A stretch of 49,110 nucleotides of DNA from Thiomicrorhabdus sp. (lineage in GTDB: Bacteria > Pseudomonadota > Gammaproteobacteria > Thiomicrospirales > Thiomicrospiraceae): positions 1 to 49,110 of the forward strand of contig WFPP01000012.1 of assembly GCA_015487495.1 (NCBI GenBank). The letters run 5' to 3'. Shown here piece by piece: positions 36,787 through 47,921 of this stretch. The first letter of the stretch is position 1. Each line of letters starts with the position of its first letter. The position numbers were made by a program, and so were the translations under genes. The notes under the pieces were generated by a model. It was not told where the DNA came from and did not search any database. It worked only from the letters and a program-made list of their open reading frames with translations.

Positions 36787-37812
36787 ATGTTAAATGACCG
36801 TTCACAACTTTTGTTTAAAAAGTTAATGGGATTATACCTCAATGAGGGGAAACCGGTAGGGTCAACCACTCTGGCGAAGTGCCCTGAGGTGGGATTAAGC
36901 TCTGCAACGGTGCGTAATGTGATGTCTGATTTGGAAAAAATGGGGCTGATTCATTCTCCACATACTTCGGCGGGGCGTGTGCCAACCGATAAAGGGTATC
37001 GTTTCTTTGTTGATTCATTATTGAGTTATCAGCCACTGTCAAAACAAAGCGAAGCGCTGATTCGGCAAGAATTATCAGGCACATTCAGTCAAGATGCATT
37101 AATGAACAATGTTTCACAAGTTTTATCAGGCATTACAGGGATGACCAGTCTGGTGATGATGCCCAATAAAGAACAGGGTATATTAAGTCACATTGATTTT
37201 GTGTCTTTGGGTGATTCTCGCGTGTTAGTTGTGTTGGTCTTTAATGATCAAGACATTCAGAATCGAATTATCGATTTGGAGGCGCGAACAACCTCTGAAG
37301 AACTGATTAAAATTGCCAATTTTTTAAATGAGTTTTGTGTAGGGCAAAGTTTGGTGAATGCCAAAAAAATGTTAATTGAGCGTATGGAGTTGATTCGAAA
37401 TAGCACCAATGAATTTATGCTGTCTGTTATTCAAGCGACGGACTCGGTTTTGTCAGACCAAATAGAGCAAAAAGTCCCTTTTTTAGTAGCAGGGCAGAGC
37501 AATTTGCTTAATTATCAGGAATTGGCTGGAGCAGATAAACTAAAATCTTTATTTCATGCCTTTGAGCAACACGCAGAGGTTTTGGCGGTGCTGGATAAAA
37601 GCCTGAATGCACAAGGTGTTCAGGTGTTTATTGGCAATGAGTGTGGTAATGATATTTATCAAGATTGCAGTATTGTGAGTACGCCTTATGAGGTTGAAGG
37701 TAATGTGCTTGGGGTATTAGGAGTGGTGGGTCCCAGCCGAATGAATTATGAGAAAGTGGTACCAAAAGTGGACATAACAGCAAAAATTTTAGGAACACTC
37801 TTGAAAAAGTAG
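36787..37812 (+). CDS. hrcA: Heat-inducible transcription repressor HrcA
   Basis: LNDRSQLLFKKLMGLYLNEGKPVGSTTLAK, LSSATVRNVMSDLEKMGLIHSPHTSAGRVPTDKGYRFFVD. Confidence 0.97.
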   Translation: MLNDRSQLLFKKLMGLYLNEGKPVGSTTLAKCPEVGLSSATVRNVMSDLEKMGLIHSPHTSAGRVPTDKGYRFFVDSLLSYQPLSKQSEALIRQELSGTFSQDALMNNVSQVLSGITGMTSLVMMPNKEQGILSHIDFVSLGDSRVLVVLVFNDQDIQNRIIDLEARTTSEELIKIANFLNEFCVGQSLVNAKKMLIERMELIRNSTNEFMLSVIQATDSVLSDQIEQKVPFLVAGQSNLLNYQELAGADKLKSLFHAFEQHAEVLAVLDKSLNAQGVQVFIGNECGNDIYQDCSIVSTPYEVEGNVLGVLGVVGPSRMNYEKVVPKVDITAKILGTLLKK

Positions 37813-37868
37813 AGGGTTGTCCCTAGTTACAAACGTATCACTTATTTTATGAAAACAGGAAGAAAGTT

Positions 37869-38465
37869 GTGGCAGAGAATAAAACAAAGGAACAAACAAA
37901 ATCACCAGAGTTTGATGCGTCTGTAGAAGAGCAAATTCCGACCGTAGAAGAGACGCTTGAAGCAGCGGATGAGGCGTTAGAACAAGCACAAGAAGCCGTG
38001 TCGGAAGATATTGAAGCGTTGTTGGCGGAGTCTCGTGCAGAAGCGGATAAACACCGTGATATGGCATTGCGTATTCAGGCAGATATGGAAAATTTGCGCC
38101 GACGCACCCGTATTGATGTTGAGAACGCTCATAAATACGCATTGGACAAATTTGTGGATGCATTAATTCCTGCTATGGACTCAATGGAAATGGGAATAGA
38201 AGCGGCTTCCAAAGAAGGAGCGACTTTAGAGAGTATTCGTGAGGGGGTTAGTATCACCTTTAAACAACTACTGGATGTGTTAAATGAATTTAATGTGGAG
38301 CGTATTGACCCTAAGGGAGAAAAATTTGACCCACAACAACATGAAGCAATGACCATGATTTCTTCGCCAGATCATGATTCGAATACCGTTGTGGATGTTA
38401 TTCAAAAAGGTTATAGCTTAAATGAGCGCTTGATTCGACCTGCCCGTGTGATTGTGGCTCAATAA
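37869..38465 (+). CDS. grpE: Nucleotide exchange factor GrpE
   Basis: ALRIQADMENLRRRTRIDVENAHKYALDKFVDALIPAMDSME, NERLIRPARVIVA; GTG start. Confidence 0.96.
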   Translation: MAENKTKEQTKSPEFDASVEEQIPTVEETLEAADEALEQAQEAVSEDIEALLAESRAEADKHRDMALRIQADMENLRRRTRIDVENAHKYALDKFVDALIPAMDSMEMGIEAASKEGATLESIREGVSITFKQLLDVLNEFNVERIDPKGEKFDPQQHEAMTMISSPDHDSNTVVDVIQKGYSLNERLIRPARVIVAQ

Positions 38466-38533
38466 CACATTCACCTTAGGTGTTTATTTGAATAATGACG
38501 CAAACTGGAATAGAAAATAATTAAAATAATAGG

Positions 38534-38560
38534 CTTGAAAACTGAATTTGAAGCCCTATA
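38534..38560 (+). promoter_or_regulatory. Sigma32-like promoter upstream of dnaK
   Basis: CTTGAAA-N13-CCCTATA, near the consensus CTTGAAA-N11-16-CCCCATnT. Confidence 0.5.
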
Positions 38561-38603
38561 ACTAATGACAAGAATTTAAATAAAATATTGGAGAAGTTCA
38601 AAG

Positions 38604-40520
38604 ATGGCTAAGATTATTGGTATTGATTTGGGAACCACTAACTCGTGTGTTGCTGTAATGGAGGGGAAAGACGTTAAAGTTATCCCAAATGCAGAGGGCG
38701 CACGTACGACGCCTTCTATTGTGGCATACACACAGGATGGTGAAGTTTTGGTGGGCGATTCAGCAAAGCGTCAAGCCGTGACCAATCCAGAAAACACAAT
38801 TTTTGCAATTAAGCGTTTAATTGGTCGTCGTGCTGACGATAAAGTGGTTGAAAAAGATAAAAGCATGGTGCCTTACGCCATCGTTGCCGCAGATAATGGC
38901 GATGCCTGGGTGGAAGTGAATGGTAAAAAACTCTCTCCACAAGAAGTCTCTGCTCGTACCTTAATGAAAATGAAGCAAACAGCAGAAGACTATTTGGGGC
39001 ATGATGTTACCGAAGCGGTTGTGACTGTTCCGGCCTACTTTAATGATGCCCAACGTCAGGCAACCAAAGATGCGGGTAAAATTGCAGGTTTGGAAGTTAA
39101 GCGTATCATTAACGAGCCAACAGCAGCAGCACTGGCTTATGGTATGGATAAGGTCTCTAAGGATAGTACCATTGCGGTTTATGATTTAGGGGGGGGAACA
39201 TTTGATATTTCCATTATTGAAGTGGCCGATCTTGATGGTGAAAAGCAAGTTGAAGTGCTGTCTACCAATGGTGATACTTTCTTAGGTGGAGAAGACTTTG
39301 ATAATGTGATTGTTGATTACATTGCAGAAGAATTTAAAAAAGACCAAAATGTTGACCTTAAATTGGATAAGTTGGCATTGCAACGTGTTCGTGAAGCCGC
39401 TGAAAAAGCAAAAATTGAACTGTCTTCTCGTGAGCAAACAGACATTAACTTGCCTTACGTTACAGCGGATGCAACGGGGCCAAAACACTTAAATATGAAA
39501 ATTACACGCGCCAAATTTGAGTCGTTGATTGAAAACCTTGTTAAGCGTTCGATTGAGCCATGTAAAACGGCTTTAAAAGACGCTGGGTTATCGGCTTCTG
39601 ATATTAACGATGTGATTCTCGTTGGTGGTTCAACACGTGTCCCGATGGTTCAGGCGGCGGTTAAAGAGTTTTTTGGTAAAGAGCCTCGTAAAGATGTAAA
39701 CCCAGATGAAGCCGTGGCAATGGGTGCTGCGATTCAGGGGGGTGTGTTATCTGGTGATGTGAATGATGTATTGCTATTGGATGTGACGCCTCTGTCTTTG
39801 GGGATTGAGACGATGGGGGGTGTGATGACCAAGTTGATTGAGAAAAACACCACGATTCCTACGCGTAAATCGCAAGTGTTCTCAACGGCTGAAGACAATC
39901 AATCGGCTGTAACCATTCATGTGGTACAAGGGGAGCGTGAAATTGCGTCGGGTAATAAATCTCTTGGGCAATTTAATCTGGATGAAATCCCACCTGCACC
40001 ACGTGGCACACCTCAAATAGAAGTGACGTTTGATATTGATGCGAATGGTATCTTAAATGTGTCAGCTAAAGACAAAGCGACGGGTAAAGAGCAACACATT
40101 ACCATTCAAGCTTCTTCGGGTCTGTCGGAAGAAGAAGTAGAAGCGATGGTAAAAGATGCGGAAGCACATGCGGCAGAAGACGCCAAGCTAAAAGAGTTGG
40201 TTGAAGTGCGTAACCAAGCGGATGCGATGGTTCACAGCACACAAAAAATGTTGAAAGATGCCGGTGATTCTGTAGACGAAGCTGAAAAAACCGCTGTAGA
40301 AACCGCGATTACTGCGGTGGAAGAAGCAATTAAAGGTGACGATAAAGCCGCCATTGAAAGCAGTGTTGAAAAATTAGCTGAAGCCAGTCAGTCAATTGCA
40401 CAAAAAGCGCAAGCGAAGCAGGCTGATGGTAGCGCAGAGCAGAAGCAAGGCGATGCAAATAAAGCGGATGATGATATTGTCGATGCTGAATTTGAAGAAG
40501 TGGATGATGTTAAAAAATAG
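38604..40520 (+). CDS. dnaK: Molecular chaperone DnaK
   Basis: [42 protein letters not shown]-like motif, C-terminal [10 protein letters not shown]. Confidence 0.99.
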   Translation: MAKIIGIDLGTTNSCVAVMEGKDVKVIPNAEGARTTPSIVAYTQDGEVLVGDSAKRQAVTNPENTIFAIKRLIGRRADDKVVEKDKSMVPYAIVAADNGDAWVEVNGKKLSPQEVSARTLMKMKQTAEDYLGHDVTEAVVTVPAYFNDAQRQATKDAGKIAGLEVKRIINEPTAAALAYGMDKVSKDSTIAVYDLGGGTFDISIIEVADLDGEKQVEVLSTNGDTFLGGEDFDNVIVDYIAEEFKKDQNVDLKLDKLALQRVREAAEKAKIELSSREQTDINLPYVTADATGPKHLNMKITRAKFESLIENLVKRSIEPCKTALKDAGLSASDINDVILVGGSTRVPMVQAAVKEFFGKEPRKDVNPDEAVAMGAAIQGGVLSGDVNDVLLLDVTPLSLGIETMGGVMTKLIEKNTTIPTRKSQVFSTAEDNQSAVTIHVVQGEREIASGNKSLGQFNLDEIPPAPRGTPQIEVTFDIDANGILNVSAKDKATGKEQHITIQASSGLSEEEVEAMVKDAEAHAAEDAKLKELVEVRNQADAMVHSTQKMLKDAGDSVDEAEKTAVETAITAVEEAIKGDDKAAIESSVEKLAEASQSIAQKAQAKQADGSAEQKQGDANKADDDIVDAEFEEVDDVKK

Positions 40521-40549
40521 CATTTAAATATAAATTAAGCGTTATAATT

Positions 40550-40575
40550 CGGGCAATTCAAATTTGAATTGCCCG
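40550..40575. terminator. Hairpin terminator after dnaK
   Basis: 26-bp perfect palindrome CGGGCAATTCAAATTTGAATTGCCCG followed by TTTTA. Confidence 0.75.
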
Positions 40576-40647
40576 TTTTACGTTTAAGTTAAGGAAGTTT
40601 TGCACGATTACAATCATGGATAAAAAGGGCTGATATTTTCCTGATTT

Positions 40648-40816
40648 TTGTTAAAAATGTTGTTAATGCGTATAACGGTGTTTTCTATTTTGTTCAGTTA
40701 AATTGGCACTCTTTTTTTGTGCTCTTTTCGTGTAAAGCTTTCTATCAGTTTTTATTTTAAAAAATGGAGCAATGGTTCCGTATAACCTGCCAATAAACAG
40801 CTCAGGTTATTTTTTG
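40648..40816 (+). ncRNA. Candidate small RNA transcription unit between dnaK and dnaJ
   Basis: TTGTTA (40648-40653)-N17-TATAAC (40671-40676) promoter-like; ATAACCTG...CAGGTTAT stem (40782-40810) followed by T tract. Confidence 0.35.
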
Positions 40817-40901
40817 AGGTGAACAGAACTTTTCGCTACTTTTTTAAAATAAAAATTTTTTTCTCCCCCCCTCTATTAAAACAATAAAGTATGAGAGTGT
40901 A

Positions 40902-42056
40902 ATGAGCAAAACGTGTTATTACGAAGTTTTATCGGTATCTAGAACGGCTTCTGAAGGTGAGATTAAAAAAGCCTATCGTAAAATGGCGATGAAGTTTCAC
41001 CCTGACCGTAATCCAGGCGATTCTGAAGCAGAAAATAAATTTAAAGAAGCATCAGAAGCGTATGAAGTTTTGTCGGATTCTCAAAAGCGGGCGACATACG
41101 ATCAGTTTGGCCATGCCGGATTAGAAGGTCAGGGAGGCGGCTTTAGTGGTGGCTTTGAAGGTGGTTTTGGTGATATTTTCAGCGAAATGTTTGGTGGTGG
41201 TTTTGGCGGAGGGCGAAGAGGACCTCAGCCTGGTGCAGACCTGCAATACGATTTAGAAATTTCGTTAGAAGATGCCATTTCAGGTACTTCTGTTGATATT
41301 CGAATTCCAACCAAAGATCACTGTCAAGCGTGCGATGGCTCGGGTGCCGAACCTGGTAGTGCAGTTGAAACCTGTACAACGTGTCAGGGAGTAGGGCAAG
41401 TGCGAATGCAACAAGGTTTTTTTGCTGTTAACCGCGCTTGTCCAACTTGTCATGGTTCTGGAAAACAGATTAAAACGCCCTGTAAAAAATGTCGTGGAGA
41501 AGGGGTTACCCGAGGCAATAAAACGCTTTCTGTTAAGATTCCAGCAGGGGTTGATACGGGTGATCGCATTCGTTTGCAAGGCGAAGGCGAAGTGGGTGAG
41601 GCGGGTGCACCACGTGGTGACTTATACGTTCGAATGAATGTGAAAAAGCATCCTATTTTTGAGCGAGATGAAAATACGTTGTATTGTGAGTTACCCATTA
41701 GTTTTTCAACCGCTGCTTTAGGTGATATGGTTGATGTTCCTACTCTGGGAGGCAAAGCCAGTTTAAAAATTTCGGCAGGAACTCAGTCTGGACAGCGCTT
41801 TAAGTTGGCAGGTAAAGGTGTCAAATCCGTTCGTTCATCTCGTGTAGGCGATATGATTGTTGAAGTGCATATTGAAACCCCTGTTAAATTAACGGCACAT
41901 CAAAAAGAGTTGTTGCAGGCGTTTGATGAAAGTTTAAAAGGCAAGCATCATAAACAACATAGTCCTAAAGAGCATGGTTTTTTTGACTCGGTTAAATCGT
42001 TTTTTACAGGGGAAGACTCTAAAAAAACGGATAAAGAGGATGGCCCCTGGAAATAA
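40902..42056 (+). CDS. dnaJ: Molecular chaperone DnaJ
   Basis: J domain with HPD, Gly/Phe region, four CxxCxGxG-type zinc repeats. Confidence 0.99.
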   Translation: MSKTCYYEVLSVSRTASEGEIKKAYRKMAMKFHPDRNPGDSEAENKFKEASEAYEVLSDSQKRATYDQFGHAGLEGQGGGFSGGFEGGFGDIFSEMFGGGFGGGRRGPQPGADLQYDLEISLEDAISGTSVDIRIPTKDHCQACDGSGAEPGSAVETCTTCQGVGQVRMQQGFFAVNRACPTCHGSGKQIKTPCKKCRGEGVTRGNKTLSVKIPAGVDTGDRIRLQGEGEVGEAGAPRGDLYVRMNVKKHPIFERDENTLYCELPISFSTAALGDMVDVPTLGGKASLKISAGTQSGQRFKLAGKGVKSVRSSRVGDMIVEVHIETPVKLTAHQKELLQAFDESLKGKHHKQHSPKEHGFFDSVKSFFTGEDSKKTDKEDGPWK

Positions 42057-42890
<834 letters not shown>

Positions 42891-42935
42891 AAAATTCCCC
42901 CCCCACCATCATCCGTATTGTTTCGTTATCACCGC

Positions 42936-44054
42936 TCAAATATCTTTAGAAGGGTTTGAGTGAGTGTCTTTAGGTTTATTTTTAATAACGCTTGTTTGCT
43001 TACGTCGTGCTTTGACGCCTTTGGCAAGGGTCTCAAGAACATCTAAACTGTCACCCCAGTTAATGCAGGCATCGGTAATGCTTTGTCCGTAGGTGAGCTG
43101 TTTGCCTGGTTCAATGTCTTGGCGGCCTGCTTCCAGGTGGCTTTCGATCATAACGCCCATAATGTTGGGCGTGCCAGCGGTAAGTTGCTCTGTGATGGAG
43201 TTGGCAACGATTATTTGGTTTTGGTGCTGTTTTTGGCTGTTTGCATGGCTGCAATCAATCATTAGTTTGTCTTCAACACCAGCGGATTGAAGTTGTTCAA
43301 CGGCTTGTTTTACAAAGCTTGCTTCGTAATTGGGACCGTCGTGTCCACCACGTAAAATAACGTGGCAATCAGTATTTCCTGTTGTTTCAAAAATAGCTGA
43401 ATGTCCCTCTTTGGTCATGGATAAAAAAATATGCGGGTTATTGGCAGCACGAATGGCGTCTACAGCGACTCTAAAACCACCATCGGTTCCATTTTTAAAC
43501 CCAATAGGACAAGATAGGCCAGAGGCCAGTTCTCGGTGCCCCTGGCTTTCAGTTGTTCTTGCGCCAATGGCTCCCCAGGCAACCAGATCCGTAACGTATT
43601 GGGGAGAAATAAGGTCTAAAAATTCGGTGGCAGCAGGCACCCCCATATTGTTAATGTCAGACAGCAACGAACGTGCTAACCCGAGTCCTTTATTAATATG
43701 AAACGATTCATTTAAATCAGGGTCGTTAATTAAGCCTTTCCAGCCAACCGTGGTACGAGGTTTTTCAAAGTACACACGCATGACAATCAACAAATCTTCT
43801 TTATGTGCTTCAATTTGACCTTTTAATCGACTGGCATAGTCTCGTGCTGCCGCAGGGTCGTGAATGGAGCAAGGGCCAATGACGACAAGCAGGCGATCAT
43901 CTCGTCCAGCGAGTATGTTGTGGATGTGTTGGCGAGTATCGTAAACGGTTTGAGCGGCCGTTTCGGTGAGCGGAAATTTCTTATGAAGCTCAGCGGGAGT
44001 TAGCACTTCTTTAATGTGTTTGATGCGTAAGTCATCTGTTTGATACTGCGCCAT
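42936..44054 (-). CDS. 3-deoxy-7-phosphoheptulonate (DAHP) synthase, class I AroG/F/H type
   Basis: RLLVVIGPCSIHDPAAARDYA, MRVYFEKPRTTVGWKGLINDPDL, MIDCSHANSQK. Confidence 0.97.
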   Translation of the reverse strand: MAQYQTDDLRIKHIKEVLTPAELHKKFPLTETAAQTVYDTRQHIHNILAGRDDRLLVVIGPCSIHDPAAARDYASRLKGQIEAHKEDLLIVMRVYFEKPRTTVGWKGLINDPDLNESFHINKGLGLARSLLSDINNMGVPAATEFLDLISPQYVTDLVAWGAIGARTTESQGHRELASGLSCPIGFKNGTDGGFRVAVDAIRAANNPHIFLSMTKEGHSAIFETTGNTDCHVILRGGHDGPNYEASFVKQAVEQLQSAGVEDKLMIDCSHANSQKQHQNQIIVANSITEQLTAGTPNIMGVMIESHLEAGRQDIEPGKQLTYGQSITDACINWGDSLDVLETLAKGVKARRKQTSVIKNKPKDTHSNPSKDI

Positions 44055-44265
44055 AAATAAACCTGTTTGAACTGATGTGTTTGATTAATTTAATAAAATT
44101 TATAGAGCGCGATATTATGCCATTTTATCGCGTCAAATGGGCGAAAAAAATGGTGTTTTATTGTTTATCTGTCTTAATGTGGATTGGGGCGTTATTTACC
44201 TCATGCATTCTAAAAGTTATGATAAAATGTTACGGTTTTGAAAATTCTGAATTGGACAGGTATCA

Positions 44266-44556
44266 GTGCACTGTAAATATATTATAGAAGGGATGACCGA
44301 GGACGGTCGAAAATTTAGGCCAAGTGATTGGATCGACCGTATTGCATCAATGGGAGCAACGTATCAGAAACAACGCCTGGTTTATTCAGATTTATTGCAT
44401 CCAGAGCTTTATAATGGTCAAAAATGCTTGATTATTGATACCGAGTTAGAAGTAAAAGACCCTTGTATGTTTCAATATGTAATGAACTTTGTGAGTTCTA
44501 ATCGTTTAAAAACCACCAAGGTTTGTGAAATTGTTGAGCAACAACTGGGTTCTTGA
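44266..44556 (+). CDS. DUF3579-like conserved hypothetical protein
   Basis: GMTEDGRKFRPSDWIDRIAS motif recalled from DUF3579; GTG start uncertain. Confidence 0.6.
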   Translation: MHCKYIIEGMTEDGRKFRPSDWIDRIASMGATYQKQRLVYSDLLHPELYNGQKCLIIDTELEVKDPCMFQYVMNFVSSNRLKTTKVCEIVEQQLGS

Positions 44557-44610
44557 TTTTTTTTGAATAGAAGTGGAAGTGGATTGTATTAAGTTGCTCA
44601 CGTTTTGTAA

Positions 44611-44645
44611 AAAGGCACTTATATTTTTTTAATATAAGTGCCTTT
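44611..44645. terminator. Bidirectional intrinsic terminator
   Basis: AAAGGCACTTATATT-TTTTT-AATATAAGTGCCTTT, 15-bp perfect stem followed by T residues. Confidence 0.85.
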
Positions 44646-44813
44646 TTGGTTTCTGTTGACTCTGTGTTTCTGTTCACTCTGTTTTCCCGCATCTGATTTC
44701 CTGATAAAAAATTCCCCCCTCCTTTTTTTATGGGGTTAATCAGCGTTTCCTTGGTTATTTCTTGAAATGATGTTTCAATATTTAGATTTTGTTGGTGATG
44801 TTGTGTAAAGGCG

Positions 44814-45599
44814 TTAAATTAAATTGGAGCCGAAGAACAAGGCAACCCAACCTCCAAGGGCTAAAAAGGGGCCAAAAGGCATTGGGGTATCGACACTGCG
44901 TTTTTTTAGCATAATGCCAATCAAAGCTACTAAAATGCTACCCAGTGCGGCAATTAAAATGATTTGAGGTAAGGCAATAAAACCAAACCAGGCGCCTAAT
45001 GCGGCTAAAAGCTTAAAGTCGCCATATCCCATGCCTTCTTTGCCTGTAACCAGTTTAAAAAGATGAAAGACCGTCCATAAAAGCAGGTAGCCAATAGCGG
45101 CACCCCAAATGGCTTCGGTAGGTGTGCTAAAAACCGATTGAGTATTGATCAGTAGCCCAAGCCATAAAAGAGGAAGGCTCAAGTTGTCCAAAATAAGTTG
45201 GTGCTCAAAATCAATGACGCAAATTGTAATTAAAATGAGTGTAAAAGCCAGAGCCATATAGCCCATTGGGGTGAGGCCAAATTTCCAGGCAACCAAAATG
45301 GTTCCGATGGCTGTGGTTAATTCAATAATGGGGTAGCGAGCAGAGATTTTAACGTGGCAGTGGTGGCATTGGCCACGACTGGCTAACCAGCTAAACAACG
45401 GGATGAGTCGATACCAGGGTAGTTCGCTGTCGCATTGCGGGCATTTTGACCCCCCCATGCTAATGATTTTCAGTTGTTCAGAGCCGTCATGTTCCATAAT
45501 ACGAGGCAAGCGCCAACTGAGCATGGAGATAAAGCTGCCAAAAATAAGGCCTAAAAAACCGCTAAAAATGAGAAGTTGAGTGAGTGAGATGGAGGTCAT
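44814..45599 (-). CDS. pilD: Prepilin leader peptidase/N-methyltransferase (A24)
   Basis: FGSFISMLSWRLP, CPQCDSELPWYRLIPLFSWLASRGQCHHC, GMGYGDFKLLAALGAWFG. Confidence 0.95.
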   Translation of the reverse strand: MTSISLTQLLIFSGFLGLIFGSFISMLSWRLPRIMEHDGSEQLKIISMGGSKCPQCDSELPWYRLIPLFSWLASRGQCHHCHVKISARYPIIELTTAIGTILVAWKFGLTPMGYMALAFTLILITICVIDFEHQLILDNLSLPLLWLGLLINTQSVFSTPTEAIWGAAIGYLLLWTVFHLFKLVTGKEGMGYGDFKLLAALGAWFGFIALPQIILIAALGSILVALIGIMLKKRSVDTPMPFGPFLALGGWVALFFGSNLI

Positions 45600-45669
45600 G
45601 TTAGAGTGGAACTCATTGGCTTGTGAATAGAACCCATGATTTTAGCAGGAGTTTTATTTAATGCGAACG

Positions 45670-46047
45670 TTATTCTGAGTAAGTGACGCAGTTTCGGTCA
45701 TTTTCCCAAACGGTGATGCTGTGCATTTTAACGCCATCGTCATTAATGCGTGTTTGAATTTCACGAAATAGGTATACCGCAATGTTTTCAGCCGTTGGGT
45801 TGGTCTCTTTAAAGTGAGGGTGGTCGTTTAAATAGGTGTGATCCAGTGCTTTAATCACTTTTTTGGTTTGGCGTTTAATCTCTTTAAAATCAATGACCAT
45901 ACCCACGCTGTTTAGTTTTGAGCCTGAGACCTGTACTTCAATTTTCCAGTTATGGCCGTGCAGTTTTGCACAGTCACCAGGATAGCCTCGCAAGCTGTGT
46001 GCAGAGGCAAAGTCCAAAAGCGTTTTTAGGATAAAGGTTTGAGCCAT
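45670..46047 (-). CDS. queD: 6-carboxy-5,6,7,8-tetrahydropterin synthase
   Basis: DFASAHSLRGYPGDCAKLHGHNWKIEV, MVIDFKEIK, LDHTYLND, PTAENIAVYLF. Confidence 0.93.
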   Translation of the reverse strand: MAQTFILKTLLDFASAHSLRGYPGDCAKLHGHNWKIEVQVSGSKLNSVGMVIDFKEIKRQTKKVIKALDHTYLNDHPHFKETNPTAENIAVYLFREIQTRINDDGVKMHSITVWENDRNCVTYSE

Positions 46048-46151
46048 AATATTGATTTCTGTACTAAAAATTAAAGGAATGGCATTATAACGAAAAGGCT
46101 TATTTATTGGAAGTGAGGCGTTGAGGGTTCGTTTTAAGCTTTTTTTTAATT

Positions 46152-47051
46152 TTAGTGCCCTCTTTTTGCAATGTACAAGGTAAATTCACTTAAAAAAGGG
46201 CTTTGAATGGCCATGTTTTTTAAGCAACTTTGTGCATCGGCAATTAACTGATCTCGATAGGTTTTGGCTTTTTTTAGTCCAAGTAGCCTAGGATAAGTGG
46301 ACTTGTTGGCGGCTTGGTCGCTACCTTGTGGTTTGCCTAAGGTTTCGGTATCGCTCTCAATGTCTAAAATATCGTCTTGTACTTGAAAAGCAAGGCCAAC
46401 GGCTTGGCCGTATTGGGTAAGGTGCTCTTTTAATTGAGGGTACAGCGGGCTTTGGCAGGCTCCCATATGGAGGGCAGCATTGATGAGTGCGCCGGTTTTC
46501 ATTTGGTGCATGGTTTTGAGTTGTGTTAATTCGGGTAAAATTCCTTCAGACTGTATGTCCATCATCTGGCCACCAATCATCCCTTCAATGCCGCAGGCTT
46601 GACTGAGAATCTGAATCAGGTCTATTTTATGAGTGTCAGAAACAGAGGCGTCGTTACTGAGCAATTGAAACCCGAATGCTTGCTGGGCATCGCCTACTAA
46701 AATAGCGGTGGCTTCATCGTATTGAATATGACAGGTGGGTTGTCCTCGTCGCAGGTCGTCATCGTCCATTGCGGGTAGGTCGTCGTGTACCAGGGAGTAA
46801 CTGTGAATGAATTCAATGGCGCAAGCAGCGCTGTCAAGTTGGTTTAATGGAATATTGAGTGCATCGCCTATGGCATAAATTAAGGCAGGGCGAAGCCGCT
46901 TTCCTTGGTTGAGCGTCGCGTACTCTGTCGCTTCAACAAGAGTGCGTGGAATAGTGGGGTGTTTGTGATGCAGTTGTTTTAAGTGGTGTTGCAGTTTTTG
47001 GTTAATGCGTTGTTGGTAGATTTTTAGTTGTTGTTGCAAAACAGACTCCAT
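46152..47051 (-). CDS. ispA: Polyprenyl synthetase (farnesyl diphosphate synthase)
   Basis: GKRLRPALIYAIGD, IHSYSLVHDDLPAMDDDDLRRGQPTCH, FQVQDDILDIESD. Start placed at MESVLQ. Confidence 0.95.
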   Translation of the reverse strand: MESVLQQQLKIYQQRINQKLQHHLKQLHHKHPTIPRTLVEATEYATLNQGKRLRPALIYAIGDALNIPLNQLDSAACAIEFIHSYSLVHDDLPAMDDDDLRRGQPTCHIQYDEATAILVGDAQQAFGFQLLSNDASVSDTHKIDLIQILSQACGIEGMIGGQMMDIQSEGILPELTQLKTMHQMKTGALINAALHMGACQSPLYPQLKEHLTQYGQAVGLAFQVQDDILDIESDTETLGKPQGSDQAANKSTYPRLLGLKKAKTYRDQLIADAQSCLKNMAIQSPFLSEFTLYIAKRGH

Positions 47052-47084
47052 AAAAAAAAAAGCCGTCATTTGACGGCTTTTTTT
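47052..47084 (-). terminator. Intrinsic terminator of the peroxiredoxin gene
   Basis: Minus strand AAAAGCCGTCAAATGACGGCTTTTTTTTTT. Confidence 0.9.
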
Positions 47085-47121
47085 AGACGTTTAATTGAAT
47101 GATGTCATTTTAACGATTCAA

Positions 47122-47724
47122 TTACAGTTTGTCAGAATGTTTGCTTAGGTAGTCTGCGACTCCTTCGGGAGTATCTGACATACCTTCATCGCCTTTGTTC
47201 CAGCCTGCGGGGCAAACTTCGCCAACTTCTTCATGGAACTGAAGGGCTTCAACCATGCGAACCATTTCGTCTACGTTACGCCCTAGTGGAAGGTCGTTGA
47301 CCACTTGGTGACGAACAACACCATCCAGATCAATTAAAAAGGCACCACGTAGCGCGATATTGGCAGGATGAACAATACCGTATGCTTCCATAATGGAGCC
47401 ACCAAGGTCGGCAACCAGTGGGAATTTAACGGGGCCTAGTCCACCTTCGTTTACTGGTGTGTTGCGCCAAGCGTTGTGTGTGAATTGGGAGTCAACCGAA
47501 ATACCGATAACTTCTGTATTAAGGGATTTAAATTTTTCAACGCGGTGGTCAAATGCTAATATTTCAGAAGGACATACGAAAGTGAAGTCTAATGGGTAAA
47601 AGAAAACAACAGCATATTTACCTGCAATGTGGCTTTTTAGGTTGAAATTATCAACGATAGAACCATCGGCAAGAACCGCCGCCGCAGTAAAATCGGGAGC
47701 TTGTTTTGTGACAAGAACTGACAT
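47122..47724 (-). CDS. Peroxiredoxin (2-Cys, AhpC/Prx1-type)
   Basis: FFYPLDFTFVCPSEILAF, GEVCPAGWNKG. Confidence 0.96.
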   Translation of the reverse strand: MSVLVTKQAPDFTAAAVLADGSIVDNFNLKSHIAGKYAVVFFYPLDFTFVCPSEILAFDHRVEKFKSLNTEVIGISVDSQFTHNAWRNTPVNEGGLGPVKFPLVADLGGSIMEAYGIVHPANIALRGAFLIDLDGVVRHQVVNDLPLGRNVDEMVRMVEALQFHEEVGEVCPAGWNKGDEGMSDTPEGVADYLSKHSDKL

Positions 47725-47921
47725 ATTAATATCCTTTGTAAGTTTGATTGTTTGTTTAAAACTCGAATAGTATAGTCAAATACTGCGGAATTATCTACTG
47801 CTCTCAATGCGTATTATTTAATTTTTAAAAACAAAAAAATAAAAAAAAGATAAGTATTTTTCATTATCAGCCGTTAAGGTAGATATAGCACTTCCTTAAT
47901 TGAGTGATAGGGGGATTTCTT

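Noticed and set aside
39181-39205. G-run in dnaK (TTAGGGGGGGGAACA)
   Set aside because: It encodes the invariant DLGGGT motif of Hsp70; not a contingency tract.
40706-40731. Second CIRCE-like site near dnaJ (TTGGCACTC...GTGCTC)
   Set aside because: The right half does not match GAGTGCTAA, so it fails the inverted-repeat requirement.
44075-44287. 70-aa ORF upstream of the DUF3579-like gene
   Set aside because: No recognisable domain, and it overlaps the next ORF; probably 5' non-coding DNA.
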